Source of the DNA: Pseudomonas moorei
Lineage (GTDB): Bacteria > Pseudomonadota > Gammaproteobacteria > Pseudomonadales > Pseudomonadaceae
Length of the DNA stretch: 64,000 nucleotides
Direction: 5' to 3'
Assembly: GCF_008801475.1 (NCBI RefSeq)
Contig: NZ_VZPP01000001.1
Location: 434,001-498,000 of the forward strand
Below, one piece after another: positions 1-8,825 of this stretch. The notes under the pieces were generated by a model that saw only the letters and a program-made list of their open reading frames with translations, searched no databases and was not told the DNA's origin. Each line of letters starts with the position of its first letter. The stretch's first letter is position 1. Both the position numbers and the translations under genes were made by a program.

Positions 1-36
1 GGTTCGTCAGTTAAACCGCGTCATCGTCAACGTTTT

Positions 37-62
37 TCGCGAGCACGCTCGCTCCCACAGGG
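37..62. repeat. REP-like repeat
   Basis: The stretch reads cgcgagcacgctcgctcc followed by cacaggg. It contains the imperfect palindrome GCGAGCACGCTCGC and matches the extragenic REP elements common in the P. fluorescens group. It sits just upstream of the first permease gene. This is recognition by pattern, without alignment. Confidence 0.6.
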
Positions 63-102
63 ATCACGTCAGTTGGTTGATGTCTGCTAACCGGAGAGTG
101 AA

Positions 103-816
103 ATGCCAGCAATGTTCGATTTGATCAATTTCACCGAACAGGGATGGGGCGGGGCGCTGCTCAAGGGACTCTGGATGACCCTGCAGATTTCGGCGGGGGC
201 GTTTGTGGTCGGACTGGCCATCGGCCTGGTCGTGGCCTGTATCAAGCTGGGTGCGCCAAAACCGATTGCGGCCGTCGCCCGTGGCTATACCACACTGTTC
301 CGGGCGGTGCCGGAGCTGTTACTGATTCTGCTCCTGTACTACGTCGGTTCCATGTTGCTCAACTCGCTGATGGCCCGCCTCGGATACGACGCAGTCAACC
401 TGAGCGGTCCGCTGGCGGCGATCCTGGTACTGGGGCTGGTGCAGGGCGCTTACGCCTCGGAGATTTTCCGGGCGGCCATCCAGGCGATTCCCTATGGCCA
501 GATCGAATCGGCGAAGGCTTTCGGTCTGCACGGCTTCGGGCTGTTCCGCCGCGTCACGCTGCCGATCATGGCGCCGTATGCAATGGCCGGGATGGCCAAC
601 CTGTGGATCAACCTGATCAAGGACAGTGCGCTGATCAGCGTGGTCGGCACTAACGAATTGCTCTACACCGCCAAGCAAGGCGCGGGTTCGACGCGTCACT
701 ATCTGTTGTTCTACCTGACGGCCGCCGCGTTGTATTACGCAGTGACGCTGTTGTCCAACTACCTGTCGGGACGGCTCGAGCGACGCATTCGTCGCTGGAT
801 GCCATTGGCTGAGTGA
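103..816 (+). CDS. Amino-acid ABC transporter permease (HisQ-type)
   Basis: Inner-membrane permease subunit of a polar amino-acid (PAAT) ABC importer, 237 aa. Several hydrophobic segments are visible. The permease EAA-type loop, EIFRAAIQAIPYGQIESAKA at about residues 124-143, contacts the ATPase. The start has a GGAGAG ribosome site about 5 bases upstream. The next permease gene overlaps its stop codon, so the two probably form a heterodimer of HisQ/HisM type. Neither a binding protein nor an ATPase lies next to it in the window; they may lie upstream of base 1. The substrate cannot be read from the sequence, though an amino acid or a derivative is likely. Confidence 0.88.
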   Translation: MPAMFDLINFTEQGWGGALLKGLWMTLQISAGAFVVGLAIGLVVACIKLGAPKPIAAVARGYTTLFRAVPELLLILLLYYVGSMLLNSLMARLGYDAVNLSGPLAAILVLGLVQGAYASEIFRAAIQAIPYGQIESAKAFGLHGFGLFRRVTLPIMAPYAMAGMANLWINLIKDSALISVVGTNELLYTAKQGAGSTRHYLLFYLTAAALYYAVTLLSNYLSGRLERRIRRWMPLAE

Positions 817-1520
817 ATGACATGATTCCAGCGTGGACAATTGAATACGCGGCGCTGTTGGGCCGGGGGCTGCAAACGACCATCACCATCCTGCTGGTTT
901 CCAGCGTGTGCGGTTACGCCCTGGCGGTGCTGGTGGCGCTGGCGCGGATCTCGAAAAACAAGGTGATCGCCAAGGTCAGCCTGTTCTATACCAGCGTGAC
1001 GCGCGGCACACCGTTGTTGATCCAGATCTACATCTTCTACTACGGCCTCGGCAGCCTGTTTGCGCAGTTTCCGCTGATCCGTGGCAGTTTTCTCTGGCCG
1101 TACCTGCGCGATGGGTACTGGTACATCGTGTTCGCCTTGGTGGTGTCGGTGGGCGCCTACGTGGGTGAAGTGATCCGTGGTGGCCTGCTGGCGGTGCCCA
1201 AGGGTGAGATGGAAGCCGCTTCGGCGTTTGGCATGACCCCGCGTCAGTCCTTGTTGCGGGTGCGCTTGCCACGGGCGTTGCGCCTGCTGCTGCCGACCCT
1301 GGCCGGGGAAACCGTGATGCTGCTCAAGTCCACGGCACTTGCCTCGACCATTGCGGTGATCGACTTGCTGGGCGCGGCCAACGTGGTTCGGGCGCAGACC
1401 TTGCAGGTCTATGAGCCGCTGTTGCTGGTGGCTGGCGTGTATGTCTGCCTGACGTTCCTGATCGAGGCGCTGTTTGCCTTTGCCGAACGGCGCGGGACGC
1501 CCGTGCGCAGGTCCGCCTAA
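813..1520 (+). CDS. Amino-acid ABC transporter permease (HisM-type)
   Basis: Second permease half of the same PAAT importer, about 235 aa. Its EAA loop reads GEVIRGGLLAVPKGEMEAAS at about residues 111-130, and the C-terminal half is strongly hydrophobic. Two starts are possible: GTG at 813, overlapping the previous stop as GTGA, or ATG at 822. The overlap indicates translational coupling to the upstream permease. The following exporter gene starts on the last base of its stop codon (TAATG), so three genes form one tight operon. Confidence 0.88.
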   Translation: MNDMIPAWTIEYAALLGRGLQTTITILLVSSVCGYALAVLVALARISKNKVIAKVSLFYTSVTRGTPLLIQIYIFYYGLGSLFAQFPLIRGSFLWPYLRDGYWYIVFALVVSVGAYVGEVIRGGLLAVPKGEMEAASAFGMTPRQSLLRVRLPRALRLLLPTLAGETVMLLKSTALASTIAVIDLLGAANVVRAQTLQVYEPLLLVAGVYVCLTFLIEALFAFAERRGTPVRRSA

Positions 1521-2524
1521 TGAGTTCGCCAAGGGTTGACCGTTCGCTGCAGGGCATTGGCCTGTGCACCTTGGGCTACGCGTTCCTGGCGTTGCAGGAC
1601 GCGGTCATCAAGTGGCTGGTGGCTGATTACTCGGTGGTGACCATTCTGTTCTGGCGCGCCCTGGTGGTGGTCGCCGTCGTGTTCGCAGCGGGACGCACGC
1701 GTCTGATCCAGCGGGCCTGGTCCTCACCGAGCCGACGCTTGCTGGTGGTGCGCGGCCTGCTGTCGATCGTGGCCTGGCTGCTGTATTACACGGCGGCCCG
1801 GGACCTGACCCTGGCGGAAATGACCACCCTGTATTTTTCCGCGCCGATCATGGTCACGGTGCTGGCAGCGGTGATTCTCAAGGAGCAAGCCAGCGGCTGG
1901 CAGTGGTTCAGCCTGATCGTCGGTTTTGCCGGCGTGATCATTGCCTGCCGCCCGGACAACATGACCGAACCACTGCCGGTTGTGCTGACGCTGCTGGCCG
2001 CGATGTGCTGGGCCTTCACTTATATCCAGTTGCGCCAGGTGGATGACCAGACCTCGGTGCTGGAGCAAATGCTGATCACCAACGTGGTGTTCGTGCTCTG
2101 CATGGTCGTGGCGTTGCCATGGACCTACAGCCCGACGCCGACACCGGCCTGGCTGGGCATGGTCGGGGCAGGGCTGGTGGGCGGCATGGGGCAGTTCCTG
2201 CTGTTCGCCAGTTTCCGCCACGCCACGGCGACCTTGCTCGCACCGTTCGAATACACCGGACTGATCTGGGCGTTTGCCCTGTCGAGCCTGATCTGGGGCA
2301 CGCTGATGGATGGGTCGTTAATGATCGGTGCCGGGCTGATCGCCGTCAGTGGGACCCTGGCGATGATCTTCGGCCGGCATCCGTCACAGGACGTCGTCGG
2401 TGCTGAATGCTCCGTGACGCAACCCCTTTATCCAGCAACGACAGATATGGAGGCCGTTGGCGGCGCTGAAGGTCTCGGGATTCAGGCACCACTCGAGCCA
2501 GAGTCCGTCGAGCATCGCCGATAG
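1520..2524 (+). CDS. DMT-superfamily (EamA) transporter
   Basis: Multi-spanning inner-membrane protein of the drug/metabolite transporter superfamily, 334 aa. It has two EamA repeats, roughly residues 10-140 and 150-285, each with about five hydrophobic helices; LTLAEMTTLYFSAPI is typical of the first repeat. Members export amino acids or other metabolites, and the substrate here is unknown. It starts within the stop codon of the preceding permease. The last 45 or so residues are hydrophilic, look unlike the family, and overlap the 3' end of the convergent tetR gene by 141 bases. The original stop was probably lost and the reading frame ran on. Confidence 0.82.
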   Translation: MSSPRVDRSLQGIGLCTLGYAFLALQDAVIKWLVADYSVVTILFWRALVVVAVVFAAGRTRLIQRAWSSPSRRLLVVRGLLSIVAWLLYYTAARDLTLAEMTTLYFSAPIMVTVLAAVILKEQASGWQWFSLIVGFAGVIIACRPDNMTEPLPVVLTLLAAMCWAFTYIQLRQVDDQTSVLEQMLITNVVFVLCMVVALPWTYSPTPTPAWLGMVGAGLVGGMGQFLLFASFRHATATLLAPFEYTGLIWAFALSSLIWGTLMDGSLMIGAGLIAVSGTLAMIFGRHPSQDVVGAECSVTQPLYPATTDMEAVGGAEGLGIQAPLEPESVEHRR

Positions 2525-3019
2525 GCCGATGGCAGCCAGGCGCGTGTCGTGAATCCTGAAGCCTTCGCTGTCGGCCATGTCGTCGAGCAATTGGCGGAGC
2601 AGATCAATGTAGGCGCCGTAGGTTTTGACGTGGGACTGGCTGACGTGTTCGGAGTGCCGGATCAGGCTCCAGAACACCACCCAGACGCCCAACAGTTTCG
2701 GGTCCATGACCCTGGGTGAAAACGAGCCGACCAGGAACGCATCCATCTTTTGCGCGGGTGTGCCGGCCTGTTCGATTTCCTGGAGCAGTGCCGTGGTGAG
2801 TTCGCTCGCGAGTTTCTGATAGGTGTCGGCGATCAGGGCATCGATGCTGCCGAAATGATGATTGAGCAGGCCGACGGAGACCCCGGCCTCGGTGGCGATG
2901 CGCCGCACCGAAATCCCGGCATGACCGTCGCGGCCCAGGCAGCGCAGGGTGGCGGCCACCAACAGTTCGCGACGCTCGTCAGGCTCGGCGCGGCGGTTTT
3001 TCGGGGCGGTGGTTGTCAC
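2384..3019 (-). CDS. TetR-family regulator (BetI-like)
   Basis: Transcriptional repressor of 211 aa. The N-terminal helix-turn-helix is about residues 17-60 (ISVRRIATEAGVSVGLLNHH, with the Phe-Gly turn following). The C-terminal half resembles the BetI_C ligand domain (LLGVWVVFWSL; MLDGLWLEWCL). It is divergent from the M14 hydrolase gene at 3137. A perfect 16-bp palindrome lies between them, so it very likely represses itself and that gene. Its 3' end overlaps the convergent DMT transporter. The ligand is unknown and may be the substrate of the deacylase. It is not betI itself, because no choline oxidation genes are nearby. Confidence 0.85.
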   Translation of the reverse strand: MTTTAPKNRRAEPDERRELLVAATLRCLGRDGHAGISVRRIATEAGVSVGLLNHHFGSIDALIADTYQKLASELTTALLQEIEQAGTPAQKMDAFLVGSFSPRVMDPKLLGVWVVFWSLIRHSEHVSQSHVKTYGAYIDLLRQLLDDMADSEGFRIHDTRLAAIGLSAMLDGLWLEWCLNPETFSAANGLHICRCWIKGLRHGAFSTDDVL

Positions 3020-3059
3020 AGAAGATTCCTTGGCAGTGGTTCCACGCTGGCGAGCTTAG

Positions 3060-3075
3060 TTGAACGTGTGTTCAA
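3060..3075. promoter_or_regulatory. Palindromic TetR operator
   Basis: TTGAACGTGTGTTCAA is a perfect 6-4-6 inverted repeat (TTGAAC N4 GTTCAA). It lies 40 bases upstream of the tetR start and 61 bases upstream of the divergent M14 gene. Size and position fit a TetR-dimer operator controlling both genes. The palindrome is seen directly; binding is inferred. Confidence 0.7.
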
Positions 3076-3136
3076 TCTCCAGTCTCGGCAGCGGCAATAC
3101 CTCGATTTTTCACGCTGATGAGGGGAGGGCAAGCGC

Positions 3137-4153
3137 ATGGTGCAGGATATTTCGTTCAACGTTCGCAACAACAACGGCGAACCGGTGCAGGTCGGTGCCT
3201 GGCGTTTCGAGGGCGATGGCCCCGGGCCGAAGGTGCATTTGCAGGCCGGTGTGCATGCCGATGAAATCGCCGGGATGCTGGTCCTGCATCTGTTGATGCA
3301 GCGCCTGCGGGTCGCCGAGGCCGAGGGTCGGGTAAAGGGCAGCGTGACCGTGGTGCCGCAGGCCAATCCGCTGGGCATCGGACAGTTTCGCCAGGGGCGG
3401 ATTCTGGGGCGTTACCACGACGCCACCGGGCATAACTTCAACCGGGGTTTCGACCAGTCGGCGGCGATGGAACGGTCGATGACCAACGTCCAGGAATGGC
3501 AAAAAAAACTGGTGCAGCTGGCGGCACCGGCCGACGTGATGCTCGACCTGCACACCGACGACGAAGCGCTGCCCTACGTCTACGTTCATCGCAGCTTCTG
3601 GCCCCGTGGTCGCGCATTGGCGGCGGCGATGAAAATGGCCGTGGCGATCATCTGGGACGACGGCGGCGACGGTTCGTTCGAAGAAACCATCATCGCCCCT
3701 TGGCTGCGCGAAGGCAGGACCGACGCGCGCATGGCCGCGACCCTGGAGTTGCGAGGGCAGGGCGACGTCAATGATCGATTCGCCGAACAGGATGCCGAGG
3801 GCCTCTATGCCTGGCTGTGCGGATACGGCGTCATCGATGAGGCAGTTCCACCCTCTGACTGGCCTGTCGAAGCAGTGGAAATGGGCCACATGGAAACCAT
3901 TATTGCGCCGCAGCCCGGGGTGCTGATCTTTGAAAAAGAGCTGGGCGATATCGTCGAGGAAGGTCAGCGCTTTGCACGGATTCTGCACCGGCCGGGTGAT
4001 CCGTCATCGGAAGCGGTGTTGTATGCCGAGCAAGCCGGGCGCCTGGTCACCCGCTTTCGCGATCGCTTGATTGCCCAGGGCATGGGGGTCGCCAAGTTTA
4101 CCGGGAGCCGGGTGTCGCGTAACTGGAGTGGCGGCTTGCTGGACCCGAACTGA
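3137..4153 (+). CDS. M14-type succinylglutamate desuccinylase/aspartoacylase family protein
   Basis: Zinc-dependent deacylase of 338 aa in the AstE/AspA branch of the M14 carboxypeptidase fold. Zinc ligands are visible: H40 and E43 in GVHADEIAG, and the histidine of DLHTDD near residue 139. ATLELRGQGDVND probably carries the catalytic glutamate. The family hydrolyses N-acyl amino acids or related amides. The gene is divergent from a TetR gene across a palindromic operator and lies between two amino-acid uptake systems, so removing an acyl group from an imported amino acid derivative is a reasonable inference. Exact substrate unknown. Confidence 0.82.
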   Translation: MVQDISFNVRNNNGEPVQVGAWRFEGDGPGPKVHLQAGVHADEIAGMLVLHLLMQRLRVAEAEGRVKGSVTVVPQANPLGIGQFRQGRILGRYHDATGHNFNRGFDQSAAMERSMTNVQEWQKKLVQLAAPADVMLDLHTDDEALPYVYVHRSFWPRGRALAAAMKMAVAIIWDDGGDGSFEETIIAPWLREGRTDARMAATLELRGQGDVNDRFAEQDAEGLYAWLCGYGVIDEAVPPSDWPVEAVEMGHMETIIAPQPGVLIFEKELGDIVEEGQRFARILHRPGDPSSEAVLYAEQAGRLVTRFRDRLIAQGMGVAKFTGSRVSRNWSGGLLDPN

Positions 4154-4283
4154 GCCGCGCCCTAAAGAAACCACCTGGCCGACTAAGGCATTTCCCGTCC
4201 TGCCGAGTGATCGCCCGAATGGTTTGTCCCATGACGTTGCCCTAGGCTGCTGGCTTTCAAGTGGCTGTTGGCCGGGGTACATC

Positions 4284-4907
4284 ATGGTTTTTTTTGAGCT
4301 CATCACCTTCACCGTTCGGGTTCGCACCGTCGCGCAAGCTTTGGCGTGTATTGAAACGGCACTGGCCGAACCCGGCGTTGGCGGCACCCTGATGGGGTGC
4401 TGGGCGTCGGAAATCGGCCAGTTGAACCAGATCGCCGTGCTGCGCGCGTTTGCCGACGAAAGCCTGCGGCAGGCGGAGCGTGAACGTTTCCTGTTGGATG
4501 GCAAGGTATTTGGCACCCACGAATTCATGACCGATCTGCGGATCGAAAACTACAGCCTGTTTCCATTCCTCAAACCCTTAAGCCCCGGCCAGCATGGCCC
4601 CTTCTACGAAATGCGCGTGTACGACCTGGTCAGCGCCGGGTTGCAGCCGACCCTTGATGGCTGGGTCAAGTCCGTGGAATCACGCACTGCCGAGCAATAT
4701 TCGCCGGTGTACGCCGCCTTCTACGCCACCGACGGTGCATTGCCGCGCTACCTGCACATCTGGCCATGGACCACGCTGGAACAGCGCCTGCAAGTGCGCA
4801 CCCAGGCCGTCGCGGACGGCGTCTGGCCACCGGAAAATTCCGGCCCGCAACTGCGTGACATGCGCTCGACGATTTATCTACCGGCGGCGTTTTCGCCGTT
4901 GCAATGA
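4284..4907 (+). CDS. NIPSNAP family protein
   Basis: Probable cytoplasmic protein of about 207 aa with the NIPSNAP (ferredoxin-like, dimeric alpha/beta-barrel) fold. There are two repeats, MVFFELITFTVRVRTVAQAL and FYEMRVYDLVSAGLQPTL; the conserved EMRVYDL and the late YLHIWPW are diagnostic. The frame is open upstream to 4071, but ATG 4284 starts exactly at the family's first beta strand and is preferred. The function of bacterial NIPSNAP proteins is not established; they often lie beside catabolic oxygenases. Here the gene separates the deacylase from the transporter/monooxygenase operon. Confidence 0.78.
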   Translation: MVFFELITFTVRVRTVAQALACIETALAEPGVGGTLMGCWASEIGQLNQIAVLRAFADESLRQAERERFLLDGKVFGTHEFMTDLRIENYSLFPFLKPLSPGQHGPFYEMRVYDLVSAGLQPTLDGWVKSVESRTAEQYSPVYAAFYATDGALPRYLHIWPWTTLEQRLQVRTQAVADGVWPPENSGPQLRDMRSTIYLPAAFSPLQ

Positions 4908-5066
4908 CCGGCGGTTTAAGCGGGCCGGAAGCCGCGGGGCAGACGCTGGGGGCCGCTGTTTGGATATAGCCTGAAACGAGCTGTTTATTCCATAAAACTA
5001 GTACAAGACATTTTTATAGTGCGTTTTAATCTAATCAGGTTTATTAACTGATTGGAGCATTCGCCT

Positions 5067-5888
5067 TTGAAATCACACGCATTTTTACCCCTTGGCCTGG
5101 CCTTGCTGGCCGCCTGCTCGACCGCTTTCGCAGGGACCACCCTTGATCGCGTCACGCAAAAAGGCGAGTTGACCGGCGTCCTGATGGAAAACTATCCGCC
5201 GTTCTCTTTTCTCAACGAGCAGAACCAGCTGGACGGCTTTGATGTGGATGTGGCCAAGGCGGTTGCGCAACGCCTGGGGGTCAAGCTCAAGCTGGAAACG
5301 CCGTCCTGGGATGTGATCGCGGCGGGTCGCTGGAGCGGACGCTATGACATTTGCGTTTGCTCGATGACCCCGAGCAAGGCCCGCGCCGAAGTGTTCGATT
5401 TCCCTGTCGAGTATTACCAGTCGCCTGCGGTCATCGTGGTCAATGCCAAGGACAAAGACATCGCCACGGGCAAGGACCTCTCCGGGAAAAAAGTCGGGGT
5501 GATCAGCGCGTCGACTTACGAAGCCTACTTGAACAAGGACCTGGTGATTGAGGGCGCCGAGGACAAGCCTTTGAGCTATCCATTCGACAATGTCCAGGTG
5601 GCACCCTACGACAATGAAACCGTCGCGTTCCAGGACCTGGCGCTAGGGACCGGCGTGCGCCTTGACGCGATGGTCACCAACCTCATCACGGCCCGCGAAC
5701 GTATTGCCCAGGACCCTCGCTTCAAGATCGCCGGTGACGCGTTGTATGCCGAACCCAATGTCGTGGCGATTGAAAAGGGCGATGCGCAATGGAATGCCAG
5801 GGTCACCGAGGTCATTAGCCAACTGAAGGCTGACGGTACGTTGAGCAAGATTTCGCAGAAGTGGATCGGTGCCGACATCAGCCAATGA
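5067..5888 (+). CDS. Amino-acid ABC transporter substrate-binding protein
   Basis: Periplasmic solute-binding protein (SBP_bac_3 family), about 273 aa. It has a signal sequence (KSHAFLPLGLALLAACSTAF, likely cut near AFAG) and then the family start LDRVTQKGELTGVLMENYPP. LDGFDVDVAKAVAQRLGV and the later RFKIAGDALY are typical of polar amino-acid receptors. The best start is TTG at 5067, with GGAG nine bases upstream; an in-frame TTG at 5052 would place the GGAG inside the gene. The stop overlaps the start of the downstream permease as ATGA. With the flavin monooxygenase behind it, the ligand may be a sulfur-containing or N-modified amino acid. Confidence 0.87.
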   Translation: MKSHAFLPLGLALLAACSTAFAGTTLDRVTQKGELTGVLMENYPPFSFLNEQNQLDGFDVDVAKAVAQRLGVKLKLETPSWDVIAAGRWSGRYDICVCSMTPSKARAEVFDFPVEYYQSPAVIVVNAKDKDIATGKDLSGKKVGVISASTYEAYLNKDLVIEGAEDKPLSYPFDNVQVAPYDNETVAFQDLALGTGVRLDAMVTNLITARERIAQDPRFKIAGDALYAEPNVVAIEKGDAQWNARVTEVISQLKADGTLSKISQKWIGADISQ

Positions 5889-6730
5889 CAGCCCTGAACC
5901 CATATACAGCCAAAACAACGGTTGTCCCCGGTCCCGAGAAACGTCGTTTTCACTCGCTGTTTGGTTTTCGCACTCGCCTGTATTTGACCTGGGCGGCGCT
6001 GTTCGGATTGTGCGTCATGTTTTTCATGAGCTTCGATCTGAAGTTTTCGATCATCCTGGAGAAGTGGCCGAATCTGGTCGGCCTGCATCTGGGGCCAAAC
6101 GGTTTCCTGCAGGGTGCCGCGCTGACGTTGTTTCTGTGCTTCTGTTCGATCTGGCTTTCATTGATCCTGGGCTTTGTGACAGCGCTTGCGCGACTGTCAC
6201 GCAGCGCAGTGGCGTTCGGCATTGCCAGTTTCTATGCGTCTTTTTTTCGCGGTACTCCGCTGCTGATCCAGATCCTGCTGATTTATCTGGGCTTGCCGCA
6301 GTTGGGGATCCTTCCGGGTGCCATCAGCGCCGGAATCATTGCGCTTTCGCTCAACTATGGCGCCTACCTCAGCGAGATTTTTCGCGCCGGCATCCAGGCA
6401 GTAGCGCCCGGGCAGCGTGAAGCGGCGATGGCGCTGGGCCTTGGGCCGACGGCGACGTTTGTGCACATCGTCTTGCCGCAAGCCATGCGCACGATCATTC
6501 CGCCGACCACCAGTCAGTTCATATCAATGCTCAAGGACTCGTCGCTGATTTCGGTGATGGGTGTGTGGGAGGTCATGTTCCTGGCGCAGTCCTATGGTCG
6601 GTCTTCTTATCGCTACATCGAAATGCTCTCCACCGCAGCGATCATCTATTGGTTGTTGTCCATCGGCCTTGAATTGATCCAGCACCGCCTGGAGCGCCAC
6701 TACGGCAAAGGTTTCAAGCATCAGCGGTGA
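5885..6730 (+). CDS. Amino-acid ABC transporter permease
   Basis: PAAT-family inner-membrane permease, about 281 aa, longer than usual because of a hydrophilic N-terminal arm of about 30 residues before the first helix. The EAA loop reads SEIFRAGIQAVAPGQREAAM. It starts on the last base pair of the binding-protein gene (ATGA overlap) and is followed 40 bases later by the monooxygenase gene. A single permease here would homodimerise or pair with another subunit. No ATPase gene is adjacent. Confidence 0.88.
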   Translation: MTALNPYTAKTTVVPGPEKRRFHSLFGFRTRLYLTWAALFGLCVMFFMSFDLKFSIILEKWPNLVGLHLGPNGFLQGAALTLFLCFCSIWLSLILGFVTALARLSRSAVAFGIASFYASFFRGTPLLIQILLIYLGLPQLGILPGAISAGIIALSLNYGAYLSEIFRAGIQAVAPGQREAAMALGLGPTATFVHIVLPQAMRTIIPPTTSQFISMLKDSSLISVMGVWEVMFLAQSYGRSSYRYIEMLSTAAIIYWLLSIGLELIQHRLERHYGKGFKHQR

Positions 6731-6770
6731 TCCGCCGCGTTTAACGACTATTTTTTTGACGAGAACCACG

Positions 6771-8153
6771 ATGTCCGATCCAACACCTCTTTTGTTTGCG
6801 CTCTATGAGCAAGCCAGCGTGGGCTGCGGCGGTGCGCCAAGCCTCTGGACGCACCCGGCCGACGAGCGACTGGCCATCAACTCGCTGGGCTATTGGTCGA
6901 ATCTGGCGCGCATTGCCGACCAGGCTCATCTCGACATGCTGTTCTTTGGTGATGTCCTGGGCTTCTACGACGTGTTTGGTGGCAACGCCGATGCAGCCAT
7001 GAAATGGGCTGTGGAGGCACCGGCCAACGACCCGCTGATGATCATCCCGGCATTGGCGGCGGTCACGCAGAACCTGGCCTTTGGCGTCACCGTGACCACC
7101 AGCTATGAACATCCTTTTACCCATGCCAGACGCTTCAGTACGCTGGATCACCTCACCAACGGCCGGGTCGGCTGGAACATCGTCACCTCATACCTCTCCA
7201 GCGCCGCCCGCAACTTCGGCCTGGAGCAGATGATCAAGCACGATGATCGTTATGAACGCGCCGAAGAGTTTCTTGATGTGGTGTACAAACTCTGGGAAGG
7301 CAGTTGGGCCGACGACGCCGTGGTCGCGGACAAGGCGCGTCAGCTCTACGCCCGGGGCGAGCGTGTGCGACCGATCAATCATGCAGGTGAGCATTACCGG
7401 GTGGCCGGGCCCCACCTGACTTCTCCGTCGCCACAGCGCACACCCCTGTTGATTCAGGCGGGCTGGTCGGGGCGTGGTCGTGAGTTCGCCGCCAAACACG
7501 CTGAATTGATCTTCATTGCCAAGTCCAATCCCCAGGAAATTCGTCTGGGGTTGGAGGAAATCTGGGCCAAGGCCCAGGCCCGTGGTCGTCAGCGTGAGGA
7601 TGTGAAGTCCCTGACCGTGTTGCGCATCGTCACGGCAAAAACAGAGATCGAAGCCCAGCGCAAATATGACGAACTGCAAAGCAACTATCACTTGCAGGCC
7701 CAACTGGTCAGCTATGCCGGCGACACCGGAATCGATATCGGGCGCTACGCCGACAACGAGGCACTGTCGACTCACACCGAGGGCATGACCTCTTATGTGA
7801 TGCACCCCGATGGCAGTGGCAAACCCTTGACAGCCGGCGACGTCAAACAGCGCTTTGCCAAGGTCACCCGTGGCAGTGACCTCATCCTTGTGGGGACCCC
7901 GCAACAGGTGGCCGAGCGCATCGAAGAACACGCGCGCATTTCCGGCACCAGTGGCTACATGATCAATCCGCTGATCAGTCCGGGCAGTCTTGAGGATTTT
8001 GTCGAACTGGTGATCCCGGAACTGCAAAAGCGCGGCCTATACCGTACCCAACCGCAAAGCGGTACTTTCCGCTCGCGGCTGCGGGCCGACGGATCGAGCC
8101 ATTTGCCAGCGTCGGCTTATGGCGCCTCGTTCCGTTTCGAACAAGGCGCGTAG
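6771..8153 (+). CDS. LLM-class flavin-dependent monooxygenase (NtaA/SnaA/DszA/YtnJ family)
   Basis: FMNH2-dependent monooxygenase of about 460 aa with a bacterial-luciferase-like TIM barrel. Diagnostic stretches are YWSNLARIADQAHLDMLFFG, the sequence around NGRVGWNIVTSYL, and PLLIQAGWSGRGREFAAKHA. Homologues cleave nitrilotriacetate, EDTA, dibenzothiophene sulfone or S-modified cysteines, and need a separate flavin reductase. It follows an amino-acid importer, which recalls the B. subtilis ytm/yxe operons for S-alkyl or S-succinyl cysteine use. On that analogy, oxidative C-S or C-N cleavage of an imported amino acid is likely. ATG 6771 is preferred over the in-frame TTG at 6756. Confidence 0.87.
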   Translation: MSDPTPLLFALYEQASVGCGGAPSLWTHPADERLAINSLGYWSNLARIADQAHLDMLFFGDVLGFYDVFGGNADAAMKWAVEAPANDPLMIIPALAAVTQNLAFGVTVTTSYEHPFTHARRFSTLDHLTNGRVGWNIVTSYLSSAARNFGLEQMIKHDDRYERAEEFLDVVYKLWEGSWADDAVVADKARQLYARGERVRPINHAGEHYRVAGPHLTSPSPQRTPLLIQAGWSGRGREFAAKHAELIFIAKSNPQEIRLGLEEIWAKAQARGRQREDVKSLTVLRIVTAKTEIEAQRKYDELQSNYHLQAQLVSYAGDTGIDIGRYADNEALSTHTEGMTSYVMHPDGSGKPLTAGDVKQRFAKVTRGSDLILVGTPQQVAERIEEHARISGTSGYMINPLISPGSLEDFVELVIPELQKRGLYRTQPQSGTFRSRLRADGSSHLPASAYGASFRFEQGA

Positions 8154-8185
8154 AGGGCGCTCGATAGTGCTGTGGCTCGGCCCGC

Positions 8186-8755
8186 TCAGGGCTGGGCCGC
8201 TTCTGCCTGGCGCCAGATGAGTTTGTGGGTGTCATACCCCTGTTTGCGGGCCATCTCGAGTAACTGGTCGCGGGTCTCGCTGCTCACGGTGGGGGTACGC
8301 GACAGCAGCCAGAGGTATTCGCGATTGGGATGGCCGACCAGCGCAACGCGGTAGGCCGGGTCGTGGTACAGCACCCAGTAGTTGCCTTTGGTCAGGCCCG
8401 GCAGCAGACGGCTGAACCAATTATCGAACCGGACCCAAAGCTTGTCGGTACTGCCCGGCTGCTGCGGTTCGGCAATGCCCCGGGCTTCGTTCCACTGGCC
8501 GTCATGATCCTGGCAGCGGTTGTCGACGTCGATCCTGCCGTCCTCACGCAGGGCGTAGTGCGCTTCAGAGCGCACGCAGTTGCGTTGGAAGAACATCGGT
8601 AGCCTGGCCAGCTCATACCAGGTGCCCTGGTAGCGTTGCAGATCAACCTGCATGGTCGTGGGCGGCTGTTTATCGCCGGAGCCGGCGCACCCGGCCAAGG
8701 CCAGGGTCAGGGTCAGGGTCAGGCAAGCGAGCAGCAGGGTCGTACGCGTGGCCAT
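8186..8755 (-). CDS. blc: Outer-membrane lipocalin (Blc-like lipoprotein)
   Basis: Bacterial lipocalin of 189 aa. It has a lipoprotein signal with lipobox LAGC at about residues 20-23, then the lipocalin signature YQGTWYELARLPMFFQ (GxW motif) and a late YLWLLSRTP strand. These proteins bind lysophospholipids or fatty acids at the outer membrane and are stress-induced. The gene is divergent from the chalcone-isomerase-like gene. The 153-bp gap holds three TGTACA-type half-sites, so it may share their regulator. Its 3' end converges with the monooxygenase gene. Confidence 0.88.
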   Translation of the reverse strand: MATRTTLLLACLTLTLTLALAGCAGSGDKQPPTTMQVDLQRYQGTWYELARLPMFFQRNCVRSEAHYALREDGRIDVDNRCQDHDGQWNEARGIAEPQQPGSTDKLWVRFDNWFSRLLPGLTKGNYWVLYHDPAYRVALVGHPNREYLWLLSRTPTVSSETRDQLLEMARKQGYDTHKLIWRQAEAAQP

Positions 8756-8825
8756 GAAAAACCTCCAGATTTAACGCGCAAAGTCAGAACTCACCTGCGT
8801 TAGAGGCGAGTACCTGGCAAAAAGT

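Noticed and set aside
759..1532. Long antisense frame over the first permease genes
   Set aside because: His/Gln-rich mirror of the coding strand, the usual shadow in high-GC genes; similar shadows occur over most genes here and were left out.
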